A DNA stretch of 64,000 nucleotides from Onthophagus taurus (taxonomy: Eukaryota > Arthropoda > Insecta > Coleoptera > Scarabaeidae): the NCBI RefSeq assembly GCF_036711975.1, contig NC_091966.1, positions 12,469,501 through 12,533,500 on the forward strand, written 5' to 3'. Both the position numbers and the translations under genes were made by a program. The notes beneath the pieces were generated by a model. It was given only the letters and a program-made list of their open reading frames with translations, was not told the origin of the DNA and made no database searches. Positions 1 to 11,900 of the stretch are shown here, in pieces (within the stretch, counting starts at the first letter, position 1; the number at the start of each line of letters is the position of its first letter).

Positions 1-3000
1 GGAAAATGGATGAATTTAAGGGGACATTTTTCCAAGATGTTAAATTGCGAAGTTCTTTGGACTTCGCCTTTAACTATACTGGATTTGTACTTGATAAACG
101 TTGGAACGGTAAGAATTAAGAATAAATTATACTTGATTTTTCATTGAGAATACATAAAATTAACAATATATAAATTATTGAAATAGATTTTAAAGAAATT
201 CAAACGGAGGGACATGAATTTCAAGAATTAACTTCAATTTCTCCTTATAGTCATGTATTCACAATAGACTTCTCACTCCGCATTAAAGAAGATGGTTATG
301 TGTATATCTCTGACCATATTGATCCATTAAAAGCTAGAAATACCTACTTCATTATATTTGGTGGATGGTGGAACAATAGTGTTGGTCTTCGAAGATGTGG
401 TCCAAAAGAAATAAGTGAAAGTGTTTATTATTATCCAAAAGGCGATTGTTTCAATGTTAAAGTTTTCGTAAGTTTTAACCATTCTTTTATATTCAGATCT
501 AAAATTCTCAGTTTTGAGATGTTGCTCAGTAAGCGAATGATGGCGGAACTGTGTATTCCGTTATTTACCAAGATGATTTTCAGGAAATCTAATACTCAGG
601 TAGCTAATAAAACTTTTTCAGGGTAAAGCAGGGAAGTCTCCAACAGTATCAATAAAATACTGGAACCATTTTAGAATCGAAAAACAGCTTGATACCATAA
701 ACGTATATCAATATGTAGATCATACCTTAAAACTGCTACTTACTTTTGAAGACAAAAACAGATTTGTTCCAGTAAAAGCTGTGATCAGAACTAAAACTTT
801 AGGATATTGGAAACCTCACGATTGTATGGAAAAACATATAACCCAAATTTAAATTAATTTGCATTGTTTTAGATAAATTTTATGCAGTAACGAAGAGTCG
901 TATTAAATCTAAAGCATTTTTTGTTTCATCAGAACGTTTATGCGTAAAAGTATATTTTAAAGCATGCCCCAAATGTAAAATAAATTTAGAAATATGGAAT
1001 GATACTCATAAAATAGTGTCCAAAGAAGCAGCACAGGAGGGAATAAACTGGGAAACTATAATTTTAAAATCCGAACAAAACGTTAAAAATGTTTCGTTGA
1101 AATTGGTAATCATGGCGGATATAAAAAATGGATTAAAGCCTTATTTGATAGGCGATATTGTTGACTGCAGTCAAGATAGTAAGATTTATCATTATCAAAT
1201 AATTAAAACAATAAAACTTACGTTGATTTCAGAAACCGATCAAATTCAAACCAATCAAATCGATAAAATGCTTCACACTTGTTGCCATTCAATCAAGCAC
1301 GCAATAAAAATGTGTCCACGATATTCACTTTGGTGCGAAGCTAAAGATATTACATCAATTGATGCTTGTAATTGTTTTATGAATAATAACAAAAAACATG
1401 GTGTTTCACTATAGTGTGCCAAAAAATAATTTCTTTATGTTCAGCAATCTTTGACTTGTCGTTGCAAAGTCGACAACTTTGATTCTCAGCTTTGTGCAAG
1501 GTTGAAGAGATGGCAATTTAAAGACGTATGACCGTCAGAAAACCTGAGAGCAATCTTAGGTCCCCTTGCTGAGGCAAAAAAACTCTTTGGTTTTCTTTTG
1601 CGACGGAGTTATCATACTTTTCGCCTATCTGTGTCCTAGAAGTTGTTTCCTGAGTCCTCCCATGTGCTAATATATATTCATAAAAAGTTAAAGAGTTTGA
1701 AAGTTAACAAATCGAAAGCTGACCAAGACTACTCCAAAAAAATATTTCATATCGCTTTAAAATCAGATTTTTTGTATGAAATTTTCGTTTGGTCTACTAC
1801 TTTTGAAACACCTACAATTTGTTATAAACATTTTGTTGCTACATTGTCCTATTTTTCTTAGACAAAAGTTGTCCAGAAAAATCATTTCAAAACAACTGCT
1901 TCTCTTGCGACGCTTTCAACAATTGCAAATTTTGCGATATGTGTTGCGAAAAATCAATTTTAGGCGATCTAGAATGTAAATGTCATAATGAAGATTATAG
2001 CAAGGAAAACAAATATCAAAGTAAGTTTTTTTTTTATAAAAATGACTTGGAAATAGCAAGTAACAAAAACCAGCAATAATTGAATGTATTCGATGAATAT
2101 CATTTGAGCAAAACACCAGTGTATCTTAAATAAACCCATATCAATTTGGCAAATTATCATTGCAAGAATGAATTGAAAGAATTCTCCACCACAAAGATAT
2201 CGAACCAGAAAGAGAATTGTTGATTTAAGAAGATTAATGAAATATCAAGCGGTGTAGAAGAGATAGAATAGGAGAGAACCTTGAATTGTCCAATTACTTT
2301 GAATTTCCAGAATTTGCAGCAACAAAGTAATGATCAATCATATGCAACTTTTCTGGTATGGCATGATTGATTATGGTAATCTCAAGAACTCAATAACTGG
2401 GACAACAGCCAAACTATCTACATTTTCACCCACAACATTATTGTATCGTAGAAAATGAACAATTTTTACAAAGCTGGTTTTTTGCTCTCTATCTACTTCA
2501 ATACCCAAGGTGGTTTGCACAACTAGTTCATTAATTTTTTTTTGTTTTACTGCTCCCATGACTTTGAAATTAAAATTGTAGGGGTTGTACTATCGTCTTT
2601 ACATGTCATGCGCCATAGACAGAGATGGGAAAGGTAAATTCAACCCGAAGAAGGTAAAGCCCCTTTCGCATCTCTATCTATGGTTCATGAAATGTAAAGA
2701 CGATAGTAGATACTGAACTTTCTTGGAATATAACTTAAATCCAGGTCAAACTCAACAGTATAATTTACTTTCGATAGACCGAAAGAAGCATTCTTGAAAA
2801 CATTTTATTTCGGAAGATCAAAATGTACAACTCCTATTGGTTTGAGTCTGGGTTTCAAAGACGTGGAAGTACTAGAATCCAAAAAAAGTTCTAATGAACC
2901 TTGTTCGAACACTTTGTATAAAAGTTTCATTACAAATTTTTTATATTAATGTAATCGTTTATATTGAAATAGGTGATACTTGGAATGATGTAGATATTTT

Positions 3001-4494
3001 ACAATTCGTTCAAAAAAATGTGTCACTTGATATATTTTTCACCATAAGTTGCAATCACTGCAAAGGTCCAATTACGGTTGGTGTTAATGTTACATGCATC
3101 AGCCCATGGTGCTTAAAATTACCTTCAGACCAACAACACCATACTATAGAAAAAAATTATGAATCAACATCAGTAAATGAAGAAAAGTTTACTTTTAACG
3201 TAATTGGTTTAACCAACTATAAGATTAAAATTGAAGCTAAAAGGTATAGGGCGAAAACTCATCATAAAGAATACACATTAACTACAAATGCAACAAGTTC
3301 TGGACCTATTTTGGATGCGAATATTTACGAAAAGACCAATAGTAGTTTAAGTATACGATTTAAACCTCCTTATCCGAAAATGGGAGATTTAGATTGGTAT
3401 AAAATTTATATCAAGCAACTTGACGAAAATGATCCTTTGGAATACAGAAAGTTTTCCCCCACGCAATGTAAAATTTGGGTTGATTATCATTGTGTTCACT
3501 TAAACAAACTTAAGGAAAACATGGAGTATATTATGCATGTAATCCCTATTAATAATCGAAATCTTTCTGGAGCTTCAACAGCAATAGAAGGATTTACCAA
3601 AGAAGACAGTAAAATCTAATAAAAAAATAAGAAACTTAGTATTTGCTCATTATTTTTTTTTAGAACCAGAACCACCTGAATATTTATTACTTACATGGCA
3701 GACAAATTATTTAAATGTTGAATTCCCACATCCAGCAATAACAAATGGACCGTTAAAAAGCTTTACAATATTCATTGATAATGAGATGTTGTTAAAAACA
3801 ATTATTAATAACGTAGAAAAGTTCTATACATTTCACGTATGTAATAAATAGATTAAATGTTAATGTTAGTAACAATTTTTTTGTATAGATACTAAAGTGG
3901 AAACCAGCAGCTAATATAACAATTGGGGTTAAAGTGGAAAACCAAGCAGGACAGTCCAACATTGTACAAAATTCAACATTTTCACCACCTTCAATTCCCC
4001 AAATAAATACAACAGCTATTGAGATCAAACCTAATACATCAAAAATCCAGCTTAATATACCCGTAATCGAAGTGAATGAACATGTTGAATGGTTAATATT
4101 TTAATGATCAACTTATTAAAATACAAAGTCATTTTCCTTTTCTAGTTTTTTAGCTGTAATTGTTACAAAACTTTCTGAAGAATGTGAATTCAATCCCGAT
4201 GTATTTGTATTAGCAGATCAAAAGATTTTAGAAGAAGTTGAGGTACCTCAAAATTATATGAGTTGGGTCGCTTGGAAAAGCAACATCACAAAAAATGAGC
4301 CAAACGTTATATCTATAGGAGATGACATTGGTAACAATAGAGTACTTCTTGAGAAAACTAAATATAACATCACAGTTTACATCAAAAACACTTACAATAA
4401 AAAAACAAATGTTTTTATATGGCGGAAAGAAGTATTGACCTACTTTACTGATCATTCTTGTGTCCCTTGTGAAGCATGTGTAAATGTTTTTTAA
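1..4494 (+). CDS. Secreted Methyltransf_FA / Cys-rich / FN3 protein, upstream tandem copy (5' partial)
   Basis: Exons at 1-108 (3' part of exon 1), 187-467, 622-823, 873-1400, 1862-2020, 2973-3608, 3664-3836, 3889-4091 and 4146-4494, all with GT/AG borders. From exon 2 on, every exon has exactly the length of its partner in the copy at 8997-14041. Exon 2 encodes a stretch like the Methyltransf_FA (farnesoic acid O-methyltransferase-like) fold, including FGGWWNNS. The exon at 1862-2020 encodes a cysteine-rich module. Later exons encode FN3-like beta-sandwiches, for example the one ending HVIPINNRNLSGAS. The C-terminus (CVPCEACVNVF) has no membrane segment, so the product is probably secreted; the signal peptide lies outside the window. 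Despite the family name I see no methyltransferase active site. The reading frame is open throughout, so this is not a pseudogene within the window. The biological role is unknown; an extracellular recognition or adhesion role is only inference. Confidence 0.8.
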
Positions 4495-4639
4495 GTTTGT
4501 GTAGTTTTAGAAAAGATTGAAAAATAATTAATATAAAATATCCAAGTTGTGGTCAATTAGATTAAGTTGCTTTTAGTTCACGAATAAGTAAAACAAATAT
4601 GTCAAAGTTAATTAATTATAATATGTAGAATCAGAACAC
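4495..4639. other. 3' flank of the upstream copy; nothing recognised
   Basis: AT-rich spacer after the stop codon. The sequence from about 4630 on is matched after the downstream copy near 14060, so the duplicated block extends past the coding region. Confidence 0.5.
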
Positions 4640-5625
4640 GCAATAAATGTTGTATCATAAGAAGAACTGTGTATTTTGGCTCCTTAATGCCATTTATGTA
4701 CTTTTAACTTGTACAAACAGTGGGTACTTACTAGGGCGCGCGCGATGTTTAGCACATTTGTTACATTTATTATGTGGTGAAATTATTAACAGTCACGTGC
4801 TTAAAGCAACTTTTGATCAAATAGGAAGAGAAAAAGGTGTTACAGTCGCTCTTAAATTTCCAGCGCTAAACTAATAAAAGTGTTATCCAAACCTTAGCGA
4901 TAACCGAAGGAATAATAATCACATTAGAAACAATGAAAAAAATCCTTGATGATAACTTTTGGAATCTTATCCAAAATATGTTAGAACCTATAATAAACTT
5001 ATTACTAAAAGTACAATCTAATGAACCACAAATACATATTGTGTACTAACAAAACTGGAGTCGACTTTAATGGACAACATTAATGTCATCAATTTCGAAA
5101 AATCCGAAAAGGATAGTATTATTAAGAAAATGATCGACAGAAAAAAGTTTGCACTTTTGCTCAGGGGTGCGATTTAAATCCCCCTCAGTTGTTGGACGCA
5201 ATGATATTTATATATGTATAATATGGGAAAGTATGGTCATATAAATGAAATAAAGTTAAGATCCGAGTTAACAAATTTTCGAGATAAAGAAGATATATGG
5301 GCTAAAACCATTTTATGGGACGGACATGATTCCATTCACCACTTTAATGGTGGAGAGGTTTGAGGGTATTGGCAGATATCGCCATTCGGATATTAAGTGC
5401 ACCCATAACACCAGCGGCAAAAGAAAGAACGTTTAGCGCGTTTAGTTGGCTGCACTGTAAAAAGAGAAATCGGTTGACTACGACAAATGCCGCTAAATTA
5501 ACGTACTTAACTTATGATCATAAGTTATTAAATATATATAAAAGTGACACAAACCAAAATATAGCAGATTCCGAAAAAAATGAAGAAGACGAGGAATTGT
5601 CAACTTATTAATTAATATATTAAAA
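4640..5625 (+). mobile_element. hAT transposon remnant (transposase pieces, plus strand)
   Basis: Several broken frames read as one hAT transposase. Around 4735-4870 it reads CLAHLLHLLCGEIINSH followed by a DQIGREKGV stretch. Around 4880-5040 it reads ITEGIIITLETMKKILDDNF. The piece at 5360-5611 is the C-terminal hAT dimerisation domain, including TPAAKERTFSAFSWL and RNRLTTTNAAKL. The frames are separated by stops and shifts, and the N-terminal BED finger is absent, so it is inactive. A second copy of the dimerisation-domain DNA lies at 16545-16800. Confidence 0.75.
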
Positions 5626-6120
5626 AAATAAATGAGAATTTGACAACTTTGTTATTATTTTATTTTACCTTTTCAATGGCTGCCTTGTTCTTGGTGGATT
5701 TCAGTTAAAGCTTGAATATCCGACTTTATGTTCGTCAAGGTCAGGCGTAAGTCTCCTTTGAGGCAAATGTCCAACTTATTTCTTTGTTTTGTGAGGAGCT
5801 GGTCAACAGAACTAAATCCATTTTCAACTAAATATGTTGACGGGAACGAGATGAGATGTGGTTCAGTTTTTCCCACAGTTGTGGATAAGTGTCTATAAGC
5901 TTCACCCAGGCTAACTCGTAACCGCACTGCTTGAAAATGATTTTCGCCTCACAGTCATACTTCAGATTTAGAAACTTCTTCTGCAAAGAGTTATCAAGCT
6001 TATCCACAGCTTCAAACGAGAATGGATCCGTAATTTGTAACTTGATCAAACCTTGATTCCATGTTAGTTTTTAACATGGCAGATAACATGGTTCGTTATT
6101 TGACACTAAACACTTTTTAA

Positions 6121-6150
6121 AACGGCCTACACACGTAACGATTTATCGTA
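6121..6150 (+). repeat. Left terminal inverted repeat of the Harbinger element
   Basis: The first 26 bases match the reverse complement of the right end exactly, through the ACGTAACGATTTAT block. The similarity then continues imperfectly through repeated CGTACTGC-type motifs. Confidence 0.9.
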
Positions 6151-6290
6151 CTGCACGTCGAACTGCCGGTCGTAGAGAAAATCGTTCGGCTTGTAGTACA
6201 GCCATTTTTTCTACACACGTTCAAGCACATCGAACTACAGCAGTTAAGATTATTGCAGTAGGTATCGAAGTGCGTGAAGGTGTGTACACA

Positions 6291-6735
6291 ATGTCGTCAA
6301 GAAAAGCTGCTGCGCTTGTAATTGCAATATTATCAATTGATGAAGATGATAAACAGAAACTAGTTAAAAAGAGAAAATGGTGTAAAAAGTGGTTGCTGGA
6401 CAGAAAAAAATACTCGCATATGAAGTTGTTAAAAGAACTTGAACAAGACGAGCCTAATGATTTTAAAAATTATTTAAGAATGGATTCTGATACCTATATG
6501 GTTTTGTTGGCTTTAATTAAAAAAAAAAAATACGAAACAAGATACTGTTATGAGAAACGCCATATCCGCAGAAGAAAGATTGGTCGTTACATTAAGGTAT
6601 TTGGCAACAGAATGTTCCTATGAAGATTTTAAGTTTAGAACGGGAATTTTACCTCAAGCACTAAGCAAAATTATTCCCGAGACGTGTGAAGCTATATATA
6701 ATGCACTGAAAAAGAATTATTTAAAGGTAAGTAAA
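6291..6735 (+). pseudogene. Harbinger transposase, N-terminal fragment, frameshifted
   Basis: The frame from the ATG at 6291 encodes a basic N-terminus followed by EPNDFKNYLRMDSDTYMVLL, typical of HARBI1-like transposases just before the nuclease domain. A run of A around 6520-6530 shifts the frame. The next frame then continues with ISAEERLVVTLRYLATECSY and a PETCEAIYNALKKNYLK stretch. After a possible splice donor at 6726 the homology stops, so the DDE nuclease domain was lost by deletion. Confidence 0.75.
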
Positions 6736-6789
6736 AAGCAAAATATTGTAACTCGTAAATTTATTTATATATGTTTACATATTGAATGT

Positions 6790-7243
6790 ATGAAGTTGAT
6801 TATTATAGGTTTGAGGCTGTGCCGTAGGAAAGTTTATTGCACAATCGATTTGCAGTTTTCCTTGTGCACCGTAAAACATGATGTCCGACCATAACTTTTC
6901 CGCTATTAATCTTTGTTGATCGTCCAACTTCTTTAATTGAAAAGCAAATTTTTTGCCGGTTACAGTGAATTCATCATCGACGTTTTCATTAATGGCTAAA
7001 GCTTTTTCAGCAGCACTATAGAAGGAGCAGTACTATAAGGTCTTTTTCTTGAAAATGATTTTGATTTTAATATTGGGGTTGTAGTTTCAGAAAGAGGGTA
7101 TGTTATGTTTTGTGATATAATATCAAGCTGACTATCTGCGGATTCTTCAACACTAGCAGGTGTATAGGGTGAAAGTAAAGAGTCTTCAGTATCTTCATTA
7201 CACAAGTTATTCTCTTCCCAGAATGTTTTGTTTTTAATATCCA
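6790..7243 (-). pseudogene. Harbinger accessory protein with BESS-like motif, minus strand
   Basis: Begins at an ATG at 7241-7243 and encodes an acidic, Ser/Thr-rich protein. After a frameshift near 7010 it continues with NENVDDEFTVTGKKFAFQLK and LWSDIMFYGAQG, which resembles the BESS motif of Harbinger MADF/Myb-like accessory proteins. It is oriented opposite to the transposase, as usual for such elements. The frameshift and the loss of an upstream MADF part make it a remnant. Confidence 0.55.
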
Positions 7244-7465
7244 TAATTTATATATTTCTAATGGCCAACCACCGCGGATACACGTTTGAACACGTTCTAT
7301 ACACGTTTGAACTTGCTTCCAACACGACCGTTGATACGATATTTTTAGGAAGCTCCGTACTGCGAACGATTTCACCACTGCGTACTGCAAAGCATACGAT
7401 TTGCCTACACACGCTACGATTTATCGTTACTGCGGCAGTTTCGACTGATGTCGTACTGCGTACAG

Positions 7466-7495
7466 TACAATAAATCGTTACGTGTGTAGGCCGTT
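7466..7495 (-). repeat. Right terminal inverted repeat of the Harbinger element
   Basis: Inverted copy of the left end. The next three bases outside (7496-7498) are TAA, matching 6118-6120. Confidence 0.9.
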
Positions 7496-8090
7496 TAAGG
7501 GTCGGAAACTGAAGCAGCTTTTCACGGCCAATTGTGAATATCAAGCTTTGCGATGAATGATTGAATTCCTTTGGTCTTGATAAGGTTCATCTTGTTTCCT
7601 TAAAGCCTTATATTGACTTCGTTGATTCGCAAGTTCCTCCTTGCGTTACTTCAAATTCTAACTTAAAACAGGATCAGACATGTCAAGAAAATCAATAACC
7701 GTGTCAAACAATTCGAAGAAACGGCGCAAACAGTTTTCTTTGAAAAGCCACCTCACGCCTGTATGTAGAAGCAAGCGTTTGAATTCCTCATCGTTTTCAT
7801 GGTAAAGTTGTCGGAACAGATGATCATTGAGGGAATTAGCTTTGATCTTGTTGACACCAGTAATAACCAGTTCTTGGTTTCATGCAGGACACCACTCCAT
7901 TTTTTTGCATCTAAGTGTTGACGATGAATGACACAGTGAGTAGTGATGATCTCTGAAACTTCTTTCTTAAGGTGAGATCCCAAATTTTCTTTTTTTTAAC
8001 AAATTGGTGAGTTTGGATTCAACGTCCGTGGTCACTTCGTCAATCCGCCTGGAAACAGTACTGTTGCTCAAAGGAACCGATTAACTTATC

Positions 8091-8499
8091 TTGTTACTAG
8101 GGCCTTCGCCTCGCATGATTTCAACAAATTTTTTTCACATTCTTACTTTTGCTGTAATCATTGATCGCTTTCACATCCTTATCGCTGCTTATTTTAACAA
8201 TCCGCGCTCTCGATCTAAGTATCTACATGCCTCTTACTTGTACTGCTTCAGAGGCCTTAATCACCTTTTTTTGAATTTTTGTTGCAACATTCACCCCACT
8301 GGTGCCTTAACCTACCTTTTCGATTAATATATTTTTCTCTTTTAGGGTTTCTAGCTATCATCACCCCGAAAGATGTAGTGACCTCTTAGAACTGGAAATA
8401 CAACACTAACATTATGTCTTTCAACCCCACAGAAGCAGCTGTTCCAACACTATTTTCTACAACATAACATGGTAAGTCACTTAACATATTTTTATACTT
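8091..8499. other. No gene recognised
   Basis: Low-information AT-rich sequence between the hAT remnant and a retroelement fragment. Open frames here show no family resemblance that I can support. Confidence 0.4.
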
Positions 8500-8740
8500 A
8501 TCGGCCTAATCGGCATCCTACAGCACGGTAACGCTAAGTGGTCGAAACGGATTTTAACGTGGAGAATGTACAAGCGGAGCATGGGAAGACCACCCAGGAG
8601 ATGGGTTGATGACATTGAGGAAAAACCTGGGAAGAATTGGCTACAACCAGCACAAGAACAAAACGACTGGAAGATAAAAGAGGAGGCATATGTTCAGGAG
8701 TGGATGACTAAATGCTGAGAAAGAAGAAGGAGAAGAAGTT
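8500..8740 (+). mobile_element. 3' end of a non-LTR retrotransposon ORF (RTE/endonuclease-RT type)
   Basis: The plus strand reads KWSKRILTWRMYKRSMGRPP then RRWVDDIEE and EEAYVQEWMTKC followed by stop. This is the C-terminal tail of insect endonuclease-reverse transcriptases often annotated as craniofacial-development-protein-2-like. A GAAGAAGAAGG-type purine run follows the stop. Only the tail remains, the usual result of 5' truncation. Confidence 0.7.
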
Positions 8741-8996
8741 CCAACAAAATAATGCCAAAAAAAGTTAGAGAAGTTAATTCAGAAAAAGACAAATTACCAT
8801 GAGTTTACTTGAAAGCCCTGATATATAATTTATTCATATTACATTAAGATTGTTTACTTGGTTTGGTTAAAATGAACTCTATTTGTTGAAGTGTGTTATA
8901 AGTTTGATAACAGAAGTTATTCTTAGAACTTGATAAATATGTTACAGAATTGTTTGTAAATTTCATCAGTTCAAAAACCATAGACCAAAAGGAAGA

Positions 8997-11900
8997 ATGT
9001 TTAAGAAAATTGTAATTATATTTTGGATACAACTGATTAAAAGTTTTTTATGTAAAGATGGCATCGGTGAAATTACAATTTTTAATAGTGGTTCGTATCC
9101 AAATTTAACTATGCATTGTATCAATAAAAATCCAGAAAGTGAATCAGCGTTGATATGGATCAATGATCAAATGGGGGAAGAAATATTAAGTGATGGAATA
9201 TTACCTAAAAAATACATTTGGAAAATGGATGAATTTAAGGGGACATTTTTCCAAGATGTTAAATTGCAAAGTTCTTTGGACTTCGCCTTTAATTATACTG
9301 GATTTGTACTTGATAAACGTTGGAACGGTAAGAATTAAGAATAAATTATACTTGATTTTTCATTGAGAATACATAAAATTAACAATATATAAATTATTAA
9401 AATAGATTTTAAAGAAATTCAAACGGAGGGACATGAATTTCAAGAATTAACTTCAATTTCTCCTTATAGTGATGTATTCACAATAGACTTCTCACTCCGC
9501 ATTAAAGAAGATGGTTATGTGTATATCTCTGACCATGTTGATCCATTAAAAGCTAGAAATACCTACTTCATTATATTTGGTGGATGGTGGAATAATAGTG
9601 TTGGTTTTCGAAGATGTGGTCCAAAAGAAATAAGTGAAAGTGTTTATTATTTTCCAACAGGCGAATGTTTCAATGTTAAAGTTTTCGTAAGTTTTAACCA
9701 CTCTTTTGTATTCGGATCTAAAATTCGGAATCTCTCGGATGGCGGAACTGTGTATTCCGTTCTGCAGGCAATCTAATACTCAGTTAGCTAATAGAGCTTT
9801 TTCAGGGTAAGGCAGGGAAATCTCCAACAGTATCAATAAAATACTGGAACCATTTTAGAATCGAAAAACAGCTTGATACCATAAACGTATATCAATATGT
9901 AGATCATACTTTAAAACTGCTACTTACTTTTAAAGACAAAAACAATTTTGTTCCAGTAAAAGCTGTGATCAGAACTAAAACTTTAGGATATTGGAAATTT
10001 CACGATTGTATGGAAAAACATATAACCCAAATTTAAATTAATTGCATTGTTTTAGACAAATTTTATGCAATAACGAAGAGTCGTATTAAATCTAAAGCAT
10101 TTTTTGTTTCATCAGAACGTTTATGCGTAAAAGTATATTTTAAAGCATGCCCCAAATGTAAAATAAATTTAGAAATATGGAATGATACTCATAAAATAGT
10201 GTCCAAAGAAGCAACACAGGAGGGAATAAACTGGGAAACTATAATTTTAAAATCCGAACAAAACGTTAAATATGTTTCGTTGAAATTGGTAATAGTGGCG
10301 GATATAAAAAATGAATTAGAGCCTTATTTGATAGGCGATATTGTTGACTGCAGTCAAGATAGTAAGATTTATCATTATCAAATAATTAAAACAAAAAAAC
10401 ATACGTTGATTTCAGAAACCCATCAAATTCAAACTAATCAAATCGATAAAATGCTTCATACTTGTTGCCATTCAATCAAGCACGCAATAAAAGTGTGTCC
10501 ACGATATTCACTTTGGTGCGAATCTACAAACATTACATCAATTGATGCTTGTAATTGTTTTATGAATAATAACAAAAAACATGGTGTTTCACTATAGTGT
10601 GCCAAAAAATAATTTCAGAATATGTTCAGCAATCTTTGACTTGTCGTTGCAAAGTCGACAACTTTGTTTCCTAGCTTTGTGCAAGGATGAAGAGATGGCA
10701 ATTTAAAGACGTATGACCGTCAGAAAACCTGAGAGCAAACTTAAGTCCCCTTTGCTGAGGCATAAAACCTCTTTGGTTTTCTTTTGCGACGGAGTTATCA
10801 TACTTTTCGCCTATCTGTGTCCTAGAAGTTGTTCCCTATGAGTCCTCCCATGTGCTAATATATATTCATAAAAAGTTAAAGAGTTTTAAAGTTAACAAAT
10901 CGAAAGCTGACCAAGACTACTCCAAAAAAATATTTCATATCGCTTTAAAATCAGATTTTTTGTATGAAATTTTCGTTTGGTCTACTACTTTTGAAACACC
11001 TACAATTTGTTATAAACATTTTGTTGCTACATTGTCCTATGTTTCTTAGACAAAAGTTGTCCAGAAAAATCATTTCAAAACAACTGCTTCTCTTGCGACG
11101 CTTTCAACAATTGCAAATTTTGCGATATGTGTTGCGAAAAATCAATTTTAGGCGATCTAGAATGTAAATGTTACAATGAAGATTATAGCAAGGAAAAAAA
11201 ATATCAAAGTAAGTTTTTTTTATAAAAATTACTTGTAAGTAGCAATTAACAAAAACCAGCAATAATTGAATGTACTCGAATATCATTTGAGCAAAACACC
11301 AGTGTATCTTAAATAAACCCAAATCAATTTGGCAAATTATCATTGCAAGAATGAGTTAAGAGAATTCCCCACCACAAAGATATCGAACCAGAAAGAGAAT
11401 TGTTGATTTAAGAAGATTAATGAAATATCAGGCGATGTAGAAGAGATAGAATATTAGAAAACAATGAACCAGAAGAGTAGAAAAAGAAAAGAAGCCTTTA
11501 TAAGTACTGGAAACGATAAGGTAGTAGCCGAAGGGAAGTTATTAAGACATTTAGATGTTTCATGCGGTTGCAATCATATCGGATATACGATTATAGGATG
11601 CTGATAAGAAGTTATATGTCAACAATTTGGATGTATTTAGTCGTAGTGTGAATAAAAGATGAGATATGGATATAGCGCATAGGAAGGACATAAATTTAAA
11701 ATGTGTGATGGGTGCTGATATACTTATATACTTTATGTCCATCATGTATTGTAGCCTCGGGTGGAGGTAGAGCCTTTTCTGCTTCCTGTTTATTCCTCAA
11801 TAGACTTTAATAGACACATCGTTGATGGCGATGATCAATACTAGACCCCTAGATTTCGAGTAGTTCAACATCAGCCATTAGCAAAGCGATACTCCTCAGA

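Larger units (their letters stand above)
6121..7495. mobile_element. PIF/Harbinger element with TIRs and TAA target duplication
   Basis: The element is 1375 bp and begins AACGGCCTACACACGTAACG; the same sequence is found inverted at its right end. It is flanked by TAA at 6118-6120 and 7496-7498, the 3-bp target typical of PIF/Harbinger. Inside are the N-terminal part of a Harbinger transposase on the plus strand and a BESS-motif accessory protein on the minus strand, facing each other. The catalytic part of the transposase is missing, so the element is an internally deleted, non-autonomous derivative. It landed inside the minus-strand hAT remnant. Confidence 0.9.
5640..8090 (-). mobile_element. 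Second hAT remnant, ZBED5/SCAND3-like, minus strand, split by a Harbinger element
   Basis: Read on the minus strand, 7980-7690 gives hAT fragments such as LLLHTGVRWLFKENCLRRFF. The strand continues at 6050-5670 with FPSTYLVENGFSSVDQLLTK and KLDICLKGDLRLTLTNIKSD, the C-terminal part typical of ZBED5/SCAND3-type transposases. The Harbinger element at 6121-7495 interrupts it. Several frameshifts and stops make it non-functional. The outer ends were not located. Confidence 0.7.

Noticed and set aside
1016-1414. Stop at 1412 as the end of the upstream gene
   Set aside because: The exon ends at the GTGTTT donor at 1401; splicing to 1862 keeps the frame and adds the Cys-rich module in both copies.
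4647-4874. Independent 75-residue gene
   Set aside because: It is a fragment of the hAT transposase; neighbouring broken frames continue the same protein.
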